The notes beneath the pieces were generated by a model. That model saw nothing but the letters and a program-made list of their open reading frames with translations. It searched no databases and was not told the origin of the DNA. Positions 56,537-64,000 of a stretch of 64,000 nt of DNA are shown here, piece after piece. Source of the DNA: Demequina sediminicola (GTDB taxonomy: Bacteria > Actinomycetota > Actinomycetes > Actinomycetales > Demequinaceae). The translations under genes and the position numbers were made by a program. The DNA is taken from contig NZ_BBRB01000001.1 of assembly GCF_000975055.1 (NCBI RefSeq), positions 372,001 to 436,000 on the forward strand, in the 5' to 3' direction. Each line of letters starts with the position of its first letter. The first letter of the stretch is position 1.

Positions 56537-57097
56537 TCACTTCTCCTTGAACGGGAAGCCCAGCTGCTTCAGCAGCGAGCGACCCTCGGCGTCGTCAGTG
56601 GCGGTGGTCACAACAGTGATGTCCATGCCACGAACGCGATCAATCTTGTCCTGATCGATCTCGTGGAACATCGACTGCTCCGTGAGTCCGAACGTGTAGT
56701 TGCCAGTTCCATCGAACTGCTTTGGGCTCAGACCGCGGAAGTCGCGGATACGAGGCAAAGCAATCGACAGCAGGCGGTCCAGGAACTCCCACATGCGGTC
56801 GCCACGAAGGGTGACGTGCGCGCCAATGGGCTGGCCCTCGCGGAGCTTGAACTGTGCAATGGACTTGCGAGCCTTGGTGACCTGCGGCTTCTGGCCGGTG
56901 ATCGCCGTGAGGTCTGCAATTGCGCCCTCAATCAGCTTCGAGTCCTTTGCAGCATCGCCCACGCCCATGTTGACCACAATCTTGGTCAAGCCAGCAACCT
57001 GGTTGATGTTCTCGTGGCCGAACTCCTCCTGGAGCTTGGCCACAATCTCCGAACGGTACTTGTCCTTCAGCCGTGGCTGAGCGGTAGCGGTGCTCAT
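56537..57097 (-). CDS. rplE: 50S ribosomal protein L5
   Basis: 5S rRNA-binding protein. The 186-residue protein has [33 protein letters not shown] and MDITVVTTA near the C-terminus. ATG overlaps the rplX stop by 4 nt. Confidence 0.99.
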   Translation of the reverse strand: MSTATAQPRLKDKYRSEIVAKLQEEFGHENINQVAGLTKIVVNMGVGDAAKDSKLIEGAIADLTAITGQKPQVTKARKSIAQFKLREGQPIGAHVTLRGDRMWEFLDRLLSIALPRIRDFRGLSPKQFDGTGNYTFGLTEQSMFHEIDQDKIDRVRGMDITVVTTATDDAEGRSLLKQLGFPFKEK

Positions 57098-57435
57098 TCG
57101 ACGTCCTTACCCGAGCGCTTGGCCACGCGCACACGCTTGGTGCGAGTGCGGCCGTCCTGCTCGACCTCCTCCGTGCGGTAACCCACACGAGTGCCCTTCT
57201 TGGACTCCGGGTCCACGAGCATCACATTCGAGATGTGCAGCGTCGACTCAACGTTGACGATGCCACCCGACTGGTTGTCGCGGTTCGTGCCCGGCTTGAT
57301 GTGCTTGGTGACGCGCTGAACGCCCTCGACCAGCACGCGCTCACGCTCCGTGTCGACCTTGAGCACGCGGCCCTGCTGGCCACGGTCGCGTCCGGCGATG
57401 ACGACAACGAGGTCGCCCTTCTTGATCTTCGCCAT
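57094..57435 (-). CDS. rplX: 50S ribosomal protein L24
   Basis: Assembly-initiating protein with a KOW motif ([22 protein letters not shown]). 113 residues. ATG overlaps the rplN stop by one base. Confidence 0.99.
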   Translation of the reverse strand: MAKIKKGDLVVVIAGRDRGQQGRVLKVDTERERVLVEGVQRVTKHIKPGTNRDNQSGGIVNVESTLHISNVMLVDPESKKGTRVGYRTEEVEQDGRTRTKRVRVAKRSGKDVE

Positions 57436-57809
57436 CAGATGACCTCCGGTGCCAGCGAGATGATCTTCATGAACTTGCGGTCACGCAGCTCACGGCCCAC
57501 AGGGCCGAAGATGCGCGTGCCTCGGGGGTCGCCCGATTCCGCGTTCTTGAGGATCACCGCTGCGTTCTCATCGAACTTGATGTAGGACCCGTCGGGACGA
57601 CGGCGTTCCTTGGCGGTGCGGACGATAACGGCCTTGACCACTTCGCCCTTCTTGACGTTTCCGCCAGGGATTGCATCCTTGACGGTGGCGACAATAGTGT
57701 CACCAATGCCGGCGTAGCGGCGCTTAGATCCACCGAGCACACGAATGACAAGGATCTCCTTGGCACCTGTGTTGTCGGCGACCCGCAGCCGCGACTCCTG
57801 CTGAATCAT
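57435..57809 (-). CDS. rplN: 50S ribosomal protein L14
   Basis: Subunit-interface protein. The sequence [20 protein letters not shown] and [27 protein letters not shown] are invariant L14 features. 124 residues. 62 bp after rpsQ. Confidence 0.99.
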   Translation of the reverse strand: MIQQESRLRVADNTGAKEILVIRVLGGSKRRYAGIGDTIVATVKDAIPGGNVKKGEVVKAVIVRTAKERRRPDGSYIKFDENAAVILKNAESGDPRGTRIFGPVGRELRDRKFMKIISLAPEVI

Positions 57810-57871
57810 GTCTGTCTCCTGTCGTCTGGTTCTCGCCCGGAACTACCCCGGCGAGCCTGGTCGAACGCTAG

Positions 57872-58159
57872 TTACTTGGCCTTTTCGACGATTTCGACCA
57901 GACGCCACCGCTTAGAAGCGGATAGCGGACGGGTCTCCATCACGACGACGAGGTCGCCGATTCCGGCGGTGTTGTTCTCGTCGTGTGCCTTGATCTTGCT
58001 GTTACGACGAATCACCTTGCCGTAGAGAGGGTGCTTAACGCGGTCCTCAACTTCAACGGTGATGGTCTTCTCCATCTTGTCGCTCACGACGTAGCCGCGA
58101 CGCGTCTTACGCTGCGCGCGTGCCTCGTCGGAAGCGGTGCTGCTCTTGCTAGTCGACAT
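57872..58159 (-). CDS. rpsQ: 30S ribosomal protein S17
   Basis: The 95-residue OB-fold protein has [35 protein letters not shown] and [19 protein letters not shown] 58159 gives the family N-terminus; the longer frame to 58252 overlaps rpmC and is rejected. Confidence 0.98.
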   Translation of the reverse strand: MSTSKSSTASDEARAQRKTRRGYVVSDKMEKTITVEVEDRVKHPLYGKVIRRNSKIKAHDENNTAGIGDLVVVMETRPLSASKRWRLVEIVEKAK

Positions 58160-58172
58160 AGTTCTGTCTTCC

Positions 58173-58415
58173 TTACTCGGCCGACGCCGTGGGGGCCGTG
58201 CGGATTCCGAGCTCGCGCTCGCGCAGGATCGTGTAGATGCGGGCGATGTCACGCTTCACAGCCTTCAGGCGCCCGTGATTCTCGAGTTGGCCAGTGGCCG
58301 ACTGGAACCGCAAGTTGAACAGTTCCTCTTTGGCCTTACGCAACTCTTCCAGGAGACGCTCGTTCTCCATGGCATCGAGCTCGCTGGGCATGAGGCCCTT
58401 GGTACCGATGGCCAT
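58173..58415 (-). CDS. rpmC: 50S ribosomal protein L29
   Basis: An 80-residue helical protein at the tunnel exit with [39 protein letters not shown]. Its ATG overlaps the rplP stop by one base. Confidence 0.98.
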   Translation of the reverse strand: MAIGTKGLMPSELDAMENERLLEELRKAKEELFNLRFQSATGQLENHGRLKAVKRDIARIYTILRERELGIRTAPTASAE

Positions 58416-58834
58416 TAGATGTCACCACCCTCACGGGAAACGAAACGGGTCTTCATGGGCAGCTTGTGCTGTGCGCGGCGAAGCGCTTCACGAGCAAGTG
58501 TCTCGTCGACACCGGCGAGCTCAAACATGATGCGGCCGGGCTTGACGTTGGCGACCCACCACTCGGGCGAACCCTTACCGGAACCCATGCGGACTTCGGC
58601 AGGCTTCTTGGTCAGCGGACGGTCGGGGTAGATGTTGATCCACACCTTTCCACCACGCTTGATGTGACGGGTCATTGCGATACGAGCCGCCTCAATCTGG
58701 CGGTTCGTGACGTACGCGGGCTCCAGAGCCTGGATGCCGTAGTCGCCGAACGAAATCTGCGTGCCGCCCTTAGCAGAACCCGAACGCTTCGGGTGGTGCT
58801 GCTTGCGGTACTTCACACGACGGGGAATAAGCAT
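58415..58834 (-). CDS. rplP: 50S ribosomal protein L16
   Basis: A-site tRNA-contacting protein. The 139-residue protein starts [17 protein letters not shown] and has [24 protein letters not shown]. Five bases after rpsC. Confidence 0.99.
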   Translation of the reverse strand: MLIPRRVKYRKQHHPKRSGSAKGGTQISFGDYGIQALEPAYVTNRQIEAARIAMTRHIKRGGKVWINIYPDRPLTKKPAEVRMGSGKGSPEWWVANVKPGRIMFELAGVDETLAREALRRAQHKLPMKTRFVSREGGDI

Positions 58835-58839
58835 GGTGC

Positions 58840-59649
58840 TTAAGCCTCCTTCTTGGCCTCGGCCGGAGCCTCAGCCGCGGGGGCCTCGGCCTTGGGAGCC
58901 TCGGCAGACTGCTGGCGGTCACGCGAACCACCGTCACGGCGGGCACCACCGCGGCCGCCACGGCCACGCTGGGGACGAGGAGCCTTGGCCTGCTCAGCAG
59001 CCCATTCCTTCTCAGTCATGTCACCCTTGTAGATCCACACCTTGACACCGATGATGCCGAACGTGGTGCGGGCCTCAAAGAAGCCGTAGTCGATGTTCGC
59101 ACGGAGCGTGTGCAGCGGCACACGACCCTCACGGTAGAACTCGGAGCGCGACATCTCGGCGCCACCAAGGCGGCCTGCGCACTGGACACGGATGCCCTTG
59201 GCGCCGGCGCGCAGCGAGGACTGAATGCCCTTGCGCATGGCACGACGGAATGCGACACGAGAAGCAAGCTGCTCGGCGATGCCCTGAGCAACGAGCTGGG
59301 CGTCAACTTCAGCGTTCTTCACCTCGAGGATGTTCAGCTGAACCTGCTTGCCCGTGAGCTTTTCCAGGTTGGCGCGAAGCTTGTCAGCCTCAGCACCACG
59401 GCGTCCAATGACGATGCCAGGACGTGCAGTGTGCAGGTCGACGCGAACGCGCTCACGAGTGCGCTCGATCTCAACCTTGGAAACACCGGCACGCTCGAGG
59501 CCAGTCGACATCAGCTTGCGAATCTTGACGTCCTCATCCACGTAGTCGCGGTAGCGCTCGCCAGGCTTGGTCGAGTCCGCGAACCAACGCGAGCGGTGGT
59601 CGGTCGTGATTCCCAGGCGGTAGCCGTGCGGGTTGATCTTCTGACCCAT
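58840..59649 (-). CDS. rpsC: 30S ribosomal protein S3
   Basis: mRNA-entry protein. The 269-residue protein has [14 protein letters not shown], the KH-type motif [25 protein letters not shown] and [23 protein letters not shown]. The Arg/Gly- then Ala/Glu-rich C-terminal 50 residues are typical of actinobacterial S3. ATG overlaps the rplV stop by one base. Confidence 0.99.
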   Translation of the reverse strand: MGQKINPHGYRLGITTDHRSRWFADSTKPGERYRDYVDEDVKIRKLMSTGLERAGVSKVEIERTRERVRVDLHTARPGIVIGRRGAEADKLRANLEKLTGKQVQLNILEVKNAEVDAQLVAQGIAEQLASRVAFRRAMRKGIQSSLRAGAKGIRVQCAGRLGGAEMSRSEFYREGRVPLHTLRANIDYGFFEARTTFGIIGVKVWIYKGDMTEKEWAAEQAKAPRPQRGRGGRGGARRDGGSRDRQQSAEAPKAEAPAAEAPAEAKKEA

Positions 59650-60023
59650 TACTTGGCCCCTTCCTTCACGGCAACCTCGGGCGTTGCGACGACCACGGTG
59701 ATGTGGCTGCTTCGCTTAAGGATGCGGTTGGCACGACCCTGAGCACGCGGCTGAATGCGCTTCATGGTCGGGCCCTCGTCAACGGTGATTTCCTTAATGA
59801 CGAACTCGTTCTCGTCAAAACGTTCGCCTGCTGCCTCGGCCTTAACCCGAGCGTTAGCGATCGCGGATGCGATGAGCTTGCGCACGTCGGTGGCCACAGC
59901 CTGCGGCTGGAACTTCAGCGAGGCAACTGCCTCGACGGCGTTCTGACCGCGGACCAGGTTCACGACACGGCGAGCCTTCTGGGCGGTCACGCGAAGGTAT
60001 CGCGTCTGCGCCTTGGCTTCCAT
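59649..60023 (-). CDS. rplV: 50S ribosomal protein L22
   Basis: Exit-tunnel protein. The 124-residue protein has [18 protein letters not shown] and the tunnel loop region [27 protein letters not shown], where macrolide-resistance changes occur in other bacteria. Confidence 0.99.
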   Translation of the reverse strand: MEAKAQTRYLRVTAQKARRVVNLVRGQNAVEAVASLKFQPQAVATDVRKLIASAIANARVKAEAAGERFDENEFVIKEITVDEGPTMKRIQPRAQGRANRILKRSSHITVVVATPEVAVKEGAK

Positions 60024-60052
60024 CTCTACTCCTCTAACCTTCGCCGGGCGCC

Positions 60053-60331
60053 TTAGCGGCGGCCCTTGCGGTCGTCCTTGATGTGGCCCTTGAACGTGCG
60101 CGTGGGTGCGAATTCACCCAGCTTGTGCCCAACCATCGACTCGGTGACGAACACCGGGACGTGCTTGCGGCCGTCGTGCACGGCAAAGGTGTGACCCAGG
60201 AAGTCCGGCGTAATAACGCTACGGCGCGACCAGGTCTTGATGACGTTCTTGGTACCCGCATCGTTCTGGGCGTCCACCTTCTTCTGAAGGTGGTCGTCGA
60301 CGAAGGGGCCCTTCTTAAGACTGCGTGGCAT
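60053..60331 (-). CDS. rpsS: 30S ribosomal protein S19
   Basis: A 92-residue head protein: [41 protein letters not shown]. 12 bp after rplB. Confidence 0.99.
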   Translation of the reverse strand: MPRSLKKGPFVDDHLQKKVDAQNDAGTKNVIKTWSRRSVITPDFLGHTFAVHDGRKHVPVFVTESMVGHKLGEFAPTRTFKGHIKDDRKGRR

Positions 60332-60343
60332 TCCTCAGGCTCC

Positions 60344-61186
60344 TTAGCGCTTGTTCTTGCCAGTACGACGGCGGCGGCGGACGATGAGCTTGTCGGATTC
60401 CTTGCCCGGCTTGCGGGTACGGCCCTCAGGCTTGCCCCACGGCGAGACTGGGTGGCGACCACCGGAAGTCTTGCCCTCACCACCACCATGCGGGTGGTCC
60501 ACCGGGTTCATGACGACACCACGCACGGTTGGGCGCTTGCCCTTCCAGCGCATACGGCCGGCCTTACCCCAGTTGATGTTGGACTGCTCGGCGTTGCCGA
60601 CTTCGCCCACAGTTGCACGGCAACGAGCGTCGACGTTGCGGATCTCGCCGGAAGGCATGCGCAGCTGCGCGAAACGGCCTTCCTTAGCGACGAGCTGCAC
60701 CGAGGCGCCTGCGGAACGAGCGATCTTTGCACCGCCGCCGGGCTTGAGCTCGATGGCGTGGATGACCGTACCGACGGGGATGTTGCGCAAAGGCAGGTTG
60801 TTACCGGGCTTGATGTCAGCGCCGGCGCCAGCCTCAACAGCAGTGCCCTGCGACAGCTTGTCGGGAGCAATGATGTAGCGCTTCTCACCATCTGCGTAGT
60901 GCAGCAGTGCGATGCGAGCGGTGCGGTTGGGGTCGTACTCGATGTGAGCGACGGTAGCCGGCACGCCATCCTTGTCGTGACGACGGAAGTCGATCACGCG
61001 GTAGGCACGCTTGTGGCCACCACCCTGGTGACGAGTAGTGATACGGCCGGTGTTGTTACGGCCGCCCTTCTTGTGAAGGGGACGGGTCAACGACTTCTCG
61101 GGCTCCGAGCGCGTCACCTCGACGAAGTCGGCGACTGACGAGCCACGGCGGCCCGGTGTCGTCGGCTTGTGCTTGCGAATAGCCAT
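60344..61186 (-). CDS. rplB: 50S ribosomal protein L2
   Basis: Peptidyl-transferase-centre protein. The 280-residue protein has [40 protein letters not shown] and the C-terminal [29 protein letters not shown] with the conserved His. Normal. Confidence 0.99.
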   Translation of the reverse strand: MAIRKHKPTTPGRRGSSVADFVEVTRSEPEKSLTRPLHKKGGRNNTGRITTRHQGGGHKRAYRVIDFRRHDKDGVPATVAHIEYDPNRTARIALLHYADGEKRYIIAPDKLSQGTAVEAGAGADIKPGNNLPLRNIPVGTVIHAIELKPGGGAKIARSAGASVQLVAKEGRFAQLRMPSGEIRNVDARCRATVGEVGNAEQSNINWGKAGRMRWKGKRPTVRGVVMNPVDHPHGGGEGKTSGGRHPVSPWGKPEGRTRKPGKESDKLIVRRRRRTGKNKR

Positions 61187-61205
61187 GGTTGCTTGAGTCC
61201 TTTAC

Positions 61206-61511
61206 CTAGCCCACGTGGCCCGAGAAGATGTCGAGCGCTTCGCCGCCACCAACGGTGACGATTGCACGCTTGACGTCCTTGCGCTTACCCATGCCGAAGC
61301 GGGTACGGCGCGTCTTGCCCTTGCGGTTGATGGTGTTGACCGAGGCGACCTTGACGCCGAAGACCTGCTCGACTGCGATCTTGATCTCAGTCTTGTTGGC
61401 TCGGGGGTCGACCTCGAACGTGTACTTGCCCTCGTCCATGAGCGCGTAGCTCTTCTCCGACACGATGGGTCGGATCAGGATGTCGCGGGGGTTCTTGTTG
61501 AGAGTGCTCAC
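61206..61511 (-). CDS. rplW: 50S ribosomal protein L23
   Basis: Docking site for trigger factor and SRP at the tunnel exit. The 101-residue protein has [37 protein letters not shown] overlaps the rplD stop by 4 nt. Confidence 0.99.
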   Translation of the reverse strand: MSTLNKNPRDILIRPIVSEKSYALMDEGKYTFEVDPRANKTEIKIAVEQVFGVKVASVNTINRKGKTRRTRFGMGKRKDVKRAIVTVGGGEALDIFSGHVG

Positions 61512-62197
61512 TTGGTCTCCTCCGCCTCAGACTCGGTAGCAACCGCAGTTGCCGACTTGCCCTTGGCTGGGCCGGCCAGGAACGCCTCGAGTGCACCCGA
61601 CGTGAAGACAGTGTCGTCATTAATCAGGACATCGTAGGTGTTGAGCTGGTCAACCGCGATGACGTGGATCCACGCTGCGTTGCGCAGCGACTTCCAGGCG
61701 ACAGTGTCCGTGCGCTCGAGCACGACCAGGGCGCTACGGCCGTTGGTCAGGTTCGAGATGGACTCAAGCGCCTGCTTGGTCGAGGGAGTGTCACCCGCGA
61801 CGATGCTCTTCAGCACCTGCACGCGTCCAGCACGTGCCCGGTCGGACAAAGCGCCACGTAGTGCGGCAACCTTCATCTTCTTGGGGGTGCGCTGCGAGTA
61901 GTCGCGGGGCTGAGGGCCGTGAACCGTGCCACCACCAGCGAACTGGGGTGCGCGGATCGAGCCCTGACGAGCACGACCGGTGCCCTTCTGCTTGTAAGGC
62001 TTACGTCCACCACCCGCGACCTCGCCGCGAGTCTTGGTGGCGTGGGTGCCCTGACGAGCAGCAGCACGCTGTGCCACCACAACCTGGTGGATCAGCGGAA
62101 CGTTGGTGACGGCGTCGAAGATCTCGGCGGGGAGGTCAGCAGTGCCGGCCTTCTTGCCCGAGGCGTCGCGCACGTCGACAGTCAAAGTTTCAGCCAT
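61508..62197 (-). CDS. rplD: 50S ribosomal protein L4
   Basis: Tunnel protein; in E. coli it also controls the S10 operon. The 229-residue protein has [41 protein letters not shown] and [18 protein letters not shown] 62197 fits the family; a GTG at 62209 overlaps rplC. Confidence 0.98.
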   Translation of the reverse strand: MAETLTVDVRDASGKKAGTADLPAEIFDAVTNVPLIHQVVVAQRAAARQGTHATKTRGEVAGGGRKPYKQKGTGRARQGSIRAPQFAGGGTVHGPQPRDYSQRTPKKMKVAALRGALSDRARAGRVQVLKSIVAGDTPSTKQALESISNLTNGRSALVVLERTDTVAWKSLRNAAWIHVIAVDQLNTYDVLINDDTVFTSGALEAFLAGPAKGKSATAVATESEAEETK

Positions 62198-62201
62198 GGT
62201 G

Positions 62202-62864
62202 TCACGCACCCTTCACGGCGGAGCGGATCAATACGACGCCGCCCTTGTTACCGGGAACCGCGCCCGTCACGAGCAGCAGGCCCTTTTCGACGTCGACCGA
62301 GTGAACGGTCAGGTTCTGGATCGTCTTGCGGTCGTTACCCATGCGTCCGGCCATCTTCAGGCCACGGAAAACGCGCGACGGCGTCGAAGCGCCACCGATC
62401 GATCCGGCCTTACGGTGGTTGCGGTGTGCACCGTGGGATGCGCCAACTCCGTGGAATCCGTGGCGCTTCATGACACCAGCGGTGCCCTTACCCTTCGTGG
62501 TACCGGTGACGTCGACCTTCTGGCCGGCCTCGAACACCTCAGCAGTGAGCTCCTGGCCCAGCGAGTAGTCGGCGGCATCGGCAGTGCGAACCTCAGCCAC
62601 GTGGCGGCGCGGCGTCACACCGGCAGCTTCGAAGTGGCCCTTGAGGGGGTCGGTCACACGGCGGGGGTCAACAGTGCCGAACGCGAGCTGAACAGCTTCG
62701 TAGCCGTCCTTGTCTGCGCTGCGCACCTGGGTCACGACGTTGGTGTCTACCTGGACGACTGTCACCGGAATAACCCGGCCTTCGTCGTCCCACACCTGCG
62801 TCATGCCCAGCTTCGTACCCAACAGCGCACGCGTGGTGCGCTGGGCATTGGAAGTTGTAGTCAT
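62202..62864 (-). CDS. rplC: 50S ribosomal protein L3
   Basis: Early-assembly protein near the peptidyl-transferase centre. The 220-residue protein has [24 protein letters not shown] and the [38 protein letters not shown] extension. 25 bp after rpsJ. Confidence 0.99.
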   Translation of the reverse strand: MTTTSNAQRTTRALLGTKLGMTQVWDDEGRVIPVTVVQVDTNVVTQVRSADKDGYEAVQLAFGTVDPRRVTDPLKGHFEAAGVTPRRHVAEVRTADAADYSLGQELTAEVFEAGQKVDVTGTTKGKGTAGVMKRHGFHGVGASHGAHRNHRKAGSIGGASTPSRVFRGLKMAGRMGNDRKTIQNLTVHSVDVEKGLLLVTGAVPGNKGGVVLIRSAVKGA

Positions 62865-62889
62865 GATCTGTGCAGTCCTTTGTGAAGCT

Positions 62890-63198
62890 CTAGAGCTTGA
62901 TCTCGATGTTCACGTCCGCAGGCAGGTCGAGACGCATCAGCGAGTCAACAGCCTTGGGCGTGGGGTCCACGATGTCGATGAGGCGCTTGTGAGTGCGCAT
63001 CTCAAAGTGCTCGCGGGAGTCCTTGTACTTGTGGGGCGAACGGATCACACAGAACACGTTCTTTTCGGTGGGCAGCGGGACGGGTCCCACCACCGACGCA
63101 CCGGCGCGCGTGACCGTCTCAACGATCTTGCGGGCTGACGAGTCGATGACCTCGTGGTCATAGCTCTTCAGCCGAATGCGGATCTTCTGTCCCGCCAT
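62890..63198 (-). CDS. rpsJ: 30S ribosomal protein S10
   Basis: First gene of the S10 operon; S10 (NusE) also links ribosomes to RNA polymerase. The 102-residue protein starts [19 protein letters not shown] and has [26 protein letters not shown] 63198 gives the standard length; the frame to 63354 runs through the leader and promoter. Confidence 0.99.
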   Translation of the reverse strand: MAGQKIRIRLKSYDHEVIDSSARKIVETVTRAGASVVGPVPLPTEKNVFCVIRSPHKYKDSREHFEMRTHKRLIDIVDPTPKAVDSLMRLDLPADVNIEIKL

Positions 63199-63352
63199 GG
63201 CGTGGTTCTGCCTTTTCTCTCGTACAACTATGGTCTCCACCTCCGACCCCCGCGCTCGGGCGTGTCGCATATCTGCGATGCACACGGGCGCATATCCGCC
63301 TGCACGGATCGTCGTGGGTGGTGTGTGGCTGCCCGCGATAGGCAACCTGTAC

Positions 63353-63382
63353 ATTGTGCCAGATTTCCGCGGCAGTTGCCAA
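63353..63382 (-). promoter_or_regulatory. Promoter of the S10 operon
   Basis: On the minus strand TTGGCA (63377-63382), an 18-bp spacer and CACAAT (63353-63358). The leader before rpsJ would be about 150 nt. The 63199-63438 interval holds no gene I can support. Confidence 0.75.
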
Positions 63383-63438
63383 TCGGATTACTGACAGACG
63401 ATGCCGGCCGTGGCCGGGCATCGAAGTGGTAACACACA

Positions 63439-63472
63439 GATGCGGGGTCTAGCCGAGGCCAGACCCCGCATC
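63439..63472 (-). terminator. Terminator after tuf
   Basis: GATGCGGGGTCT (63439-63450) and AGACCCCGCATC (63461-63472) form a 12-bp perfect stem with a 10-nt loop, 17 bp downstream of the tuf stop and upstream of the S10 promoter. No T-run beyond TGTGTGTT follows. Confidence 0.85.
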
Positions 63473-63489
63473 CGAGGAGTTACAAAGAA

Positions 63490-64000
63490 CTACTTGATGA
63501 TCTTGGTGACGGTGCCTGAACCGACGGTGCGGCCACCCTCACGGATCGCGAAGCCCTGACCCTCTTCGAGAGCGATGGGCTGGATCAGCTCAACGGTCAT
63601 CTCGGTGGTGTCACCCGGCATGACCATTTCGGTGCCCTCAGGCAGCGAGATGACGCCGGTCACATCCGTGGTGCGGATGTAGAACTGCGGACGGTAGTTC
63701 GTGTAGAACGGGTTGTGACGGCCGCCCTCATCCTTGTTGAGGATGTAGACCTTGCCCTCAAAGTCAGTGTGAGGCGTGGTGGTGCCAGGCTCAACGATGA
63801 CCTGTCCGCGCTCGACGTCCTCGCGCTTGGTACCGCGAAGCAGCAGACCACAGTTCTCGCCAGCCCAAGCCTCGTCCATCTGCTTGTGGAACATCTCGAT
63901 ACCGGTGACGGTGGTCTTCTGGGGCTCACGGATACCGAGGATCTCGATGTCCGAGTTGATCTTGAGCTTGCCGCGCTCGACCTTACCGGTGACAACGGTT
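63490..64000 (-). CDS. tuf: Elongation factor Tu, C-terminal part (5' end outside window)
   Basis: Delivers aminoacyl-tRNA to the ribosome. About 170 residues are visible, running off the right edge: the end of domain II ([54 protein letters not shown]) and all of domain III ([33 protein letters not shown] ... [16 protein letters not shown]). The stop is at 63490-63492. Located directly upstream of the S10 operon, as in other actinobacteria. Confidence 0.98.
   Translation of the reverse strand, partial: TVVTGKVERGKLKINSDIEILGIREPQKTTVTGIEMFHKQMDEAWAGENCGLLLRGTKREDVERGQVIVEPGTTTPHTDFEGKVYILNKDEGGRHNPFYTNYRPQFYIRTTDVTGVISLPEGTEMVMPGDTTEMTVELIQPIALEEGQGFAIREGGRTVGSGTVTKIIK

Overview
The window is high-GC actinobacterial chromosome, most likely from the order Micrococcales. 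The evidence is the gene order (groES - whiB-type regulator - guaB - guaB3; tsaD/rimI/tsaB/tsaE/alr/acpS/glmS; S10-spc-alpha ribosomal cluster - truA - rplM - rpsI - glmM), a WhiB iron-sulfur regulator, DUF2510 and DUF3817 proteins, and frequent GTG starts. Family- or genus-level placement is not possible from reading alone. No phage, insertion sequence, CRISPR array, rRNA or tRNA was seen, and no gene-free stretch exceeds 300 bases.

Left part (1-22.4 kb). A truncated membrane protein converges on a tight minus-strand operon: membrane diguanylate cyclase, SURF1, DUF3817 and guaA (GMP synthase), all overlapping by 4 nt. Divergent from it, pta-ackA makes acetate and ATP from acetyl-CoA. An ABC-F ATPase, a NatAB-type ABC exporter and a phosphoketolase gene broken by one missing base follow, then a zinc alcohol dehydrogenase, a lipoprotein, guaB3, a DUF2510/transglutaminase membrane protein, a DEDDh exonuclease and glutamate dehydrogenase. 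Three copies of a composite dispersed repeat (CACTTTGAACCAAAG-N10-CACGCCG) lie in this part.

Middle part (22.4-44.6 kb). TSUP permease and guaB on the minus strand, a WhiB3/WhiD-type regulator, groES alone behind a perfect CIRCE element, a THUMP-like methyltransferase, a protein with three helix-turn-helix units, a lysE/lysG exporter-regulator pair, a family 3 glycosidase and tsaD. A block with a RutE-like nitroreductase, a second DUF3817 protein, a SulP transporter and a MerR regulator separates tsaD from its usual partners rimI-tsaB-tsaE. Then alr, acpS, glmS, coaA, cutC, a DedA protein and glmM. Together these serve purine synthesis, peptidoglycan precursors (GlmS, GlmM, Alr), tRNA t6A modification (TsaB/D/E) and CoA/ACP activation.

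Right part (44.6-64 kb). Ribosomal protein genes rpsI, rplM, truA, rplQ, rpoA, rpsK, rpsM, rpmJ, infA, a helical-repeat protein, map, adk, secY, the spc and S10 operons, and the C-terminal part of tuf, all on the minus strand. Strong promoters can be read upstream of rplM, infA and rpsJ. L15 carries an unusual Lys/Ala/Pro-rich N-terminal extension.

A recurrent signal is a -10-like hexamer ending 6-7 nt before the start codon in many genes that lack a Shine-Dalgarno sequence. This suggests widespread leaderless transcription and was used to choose several starts.
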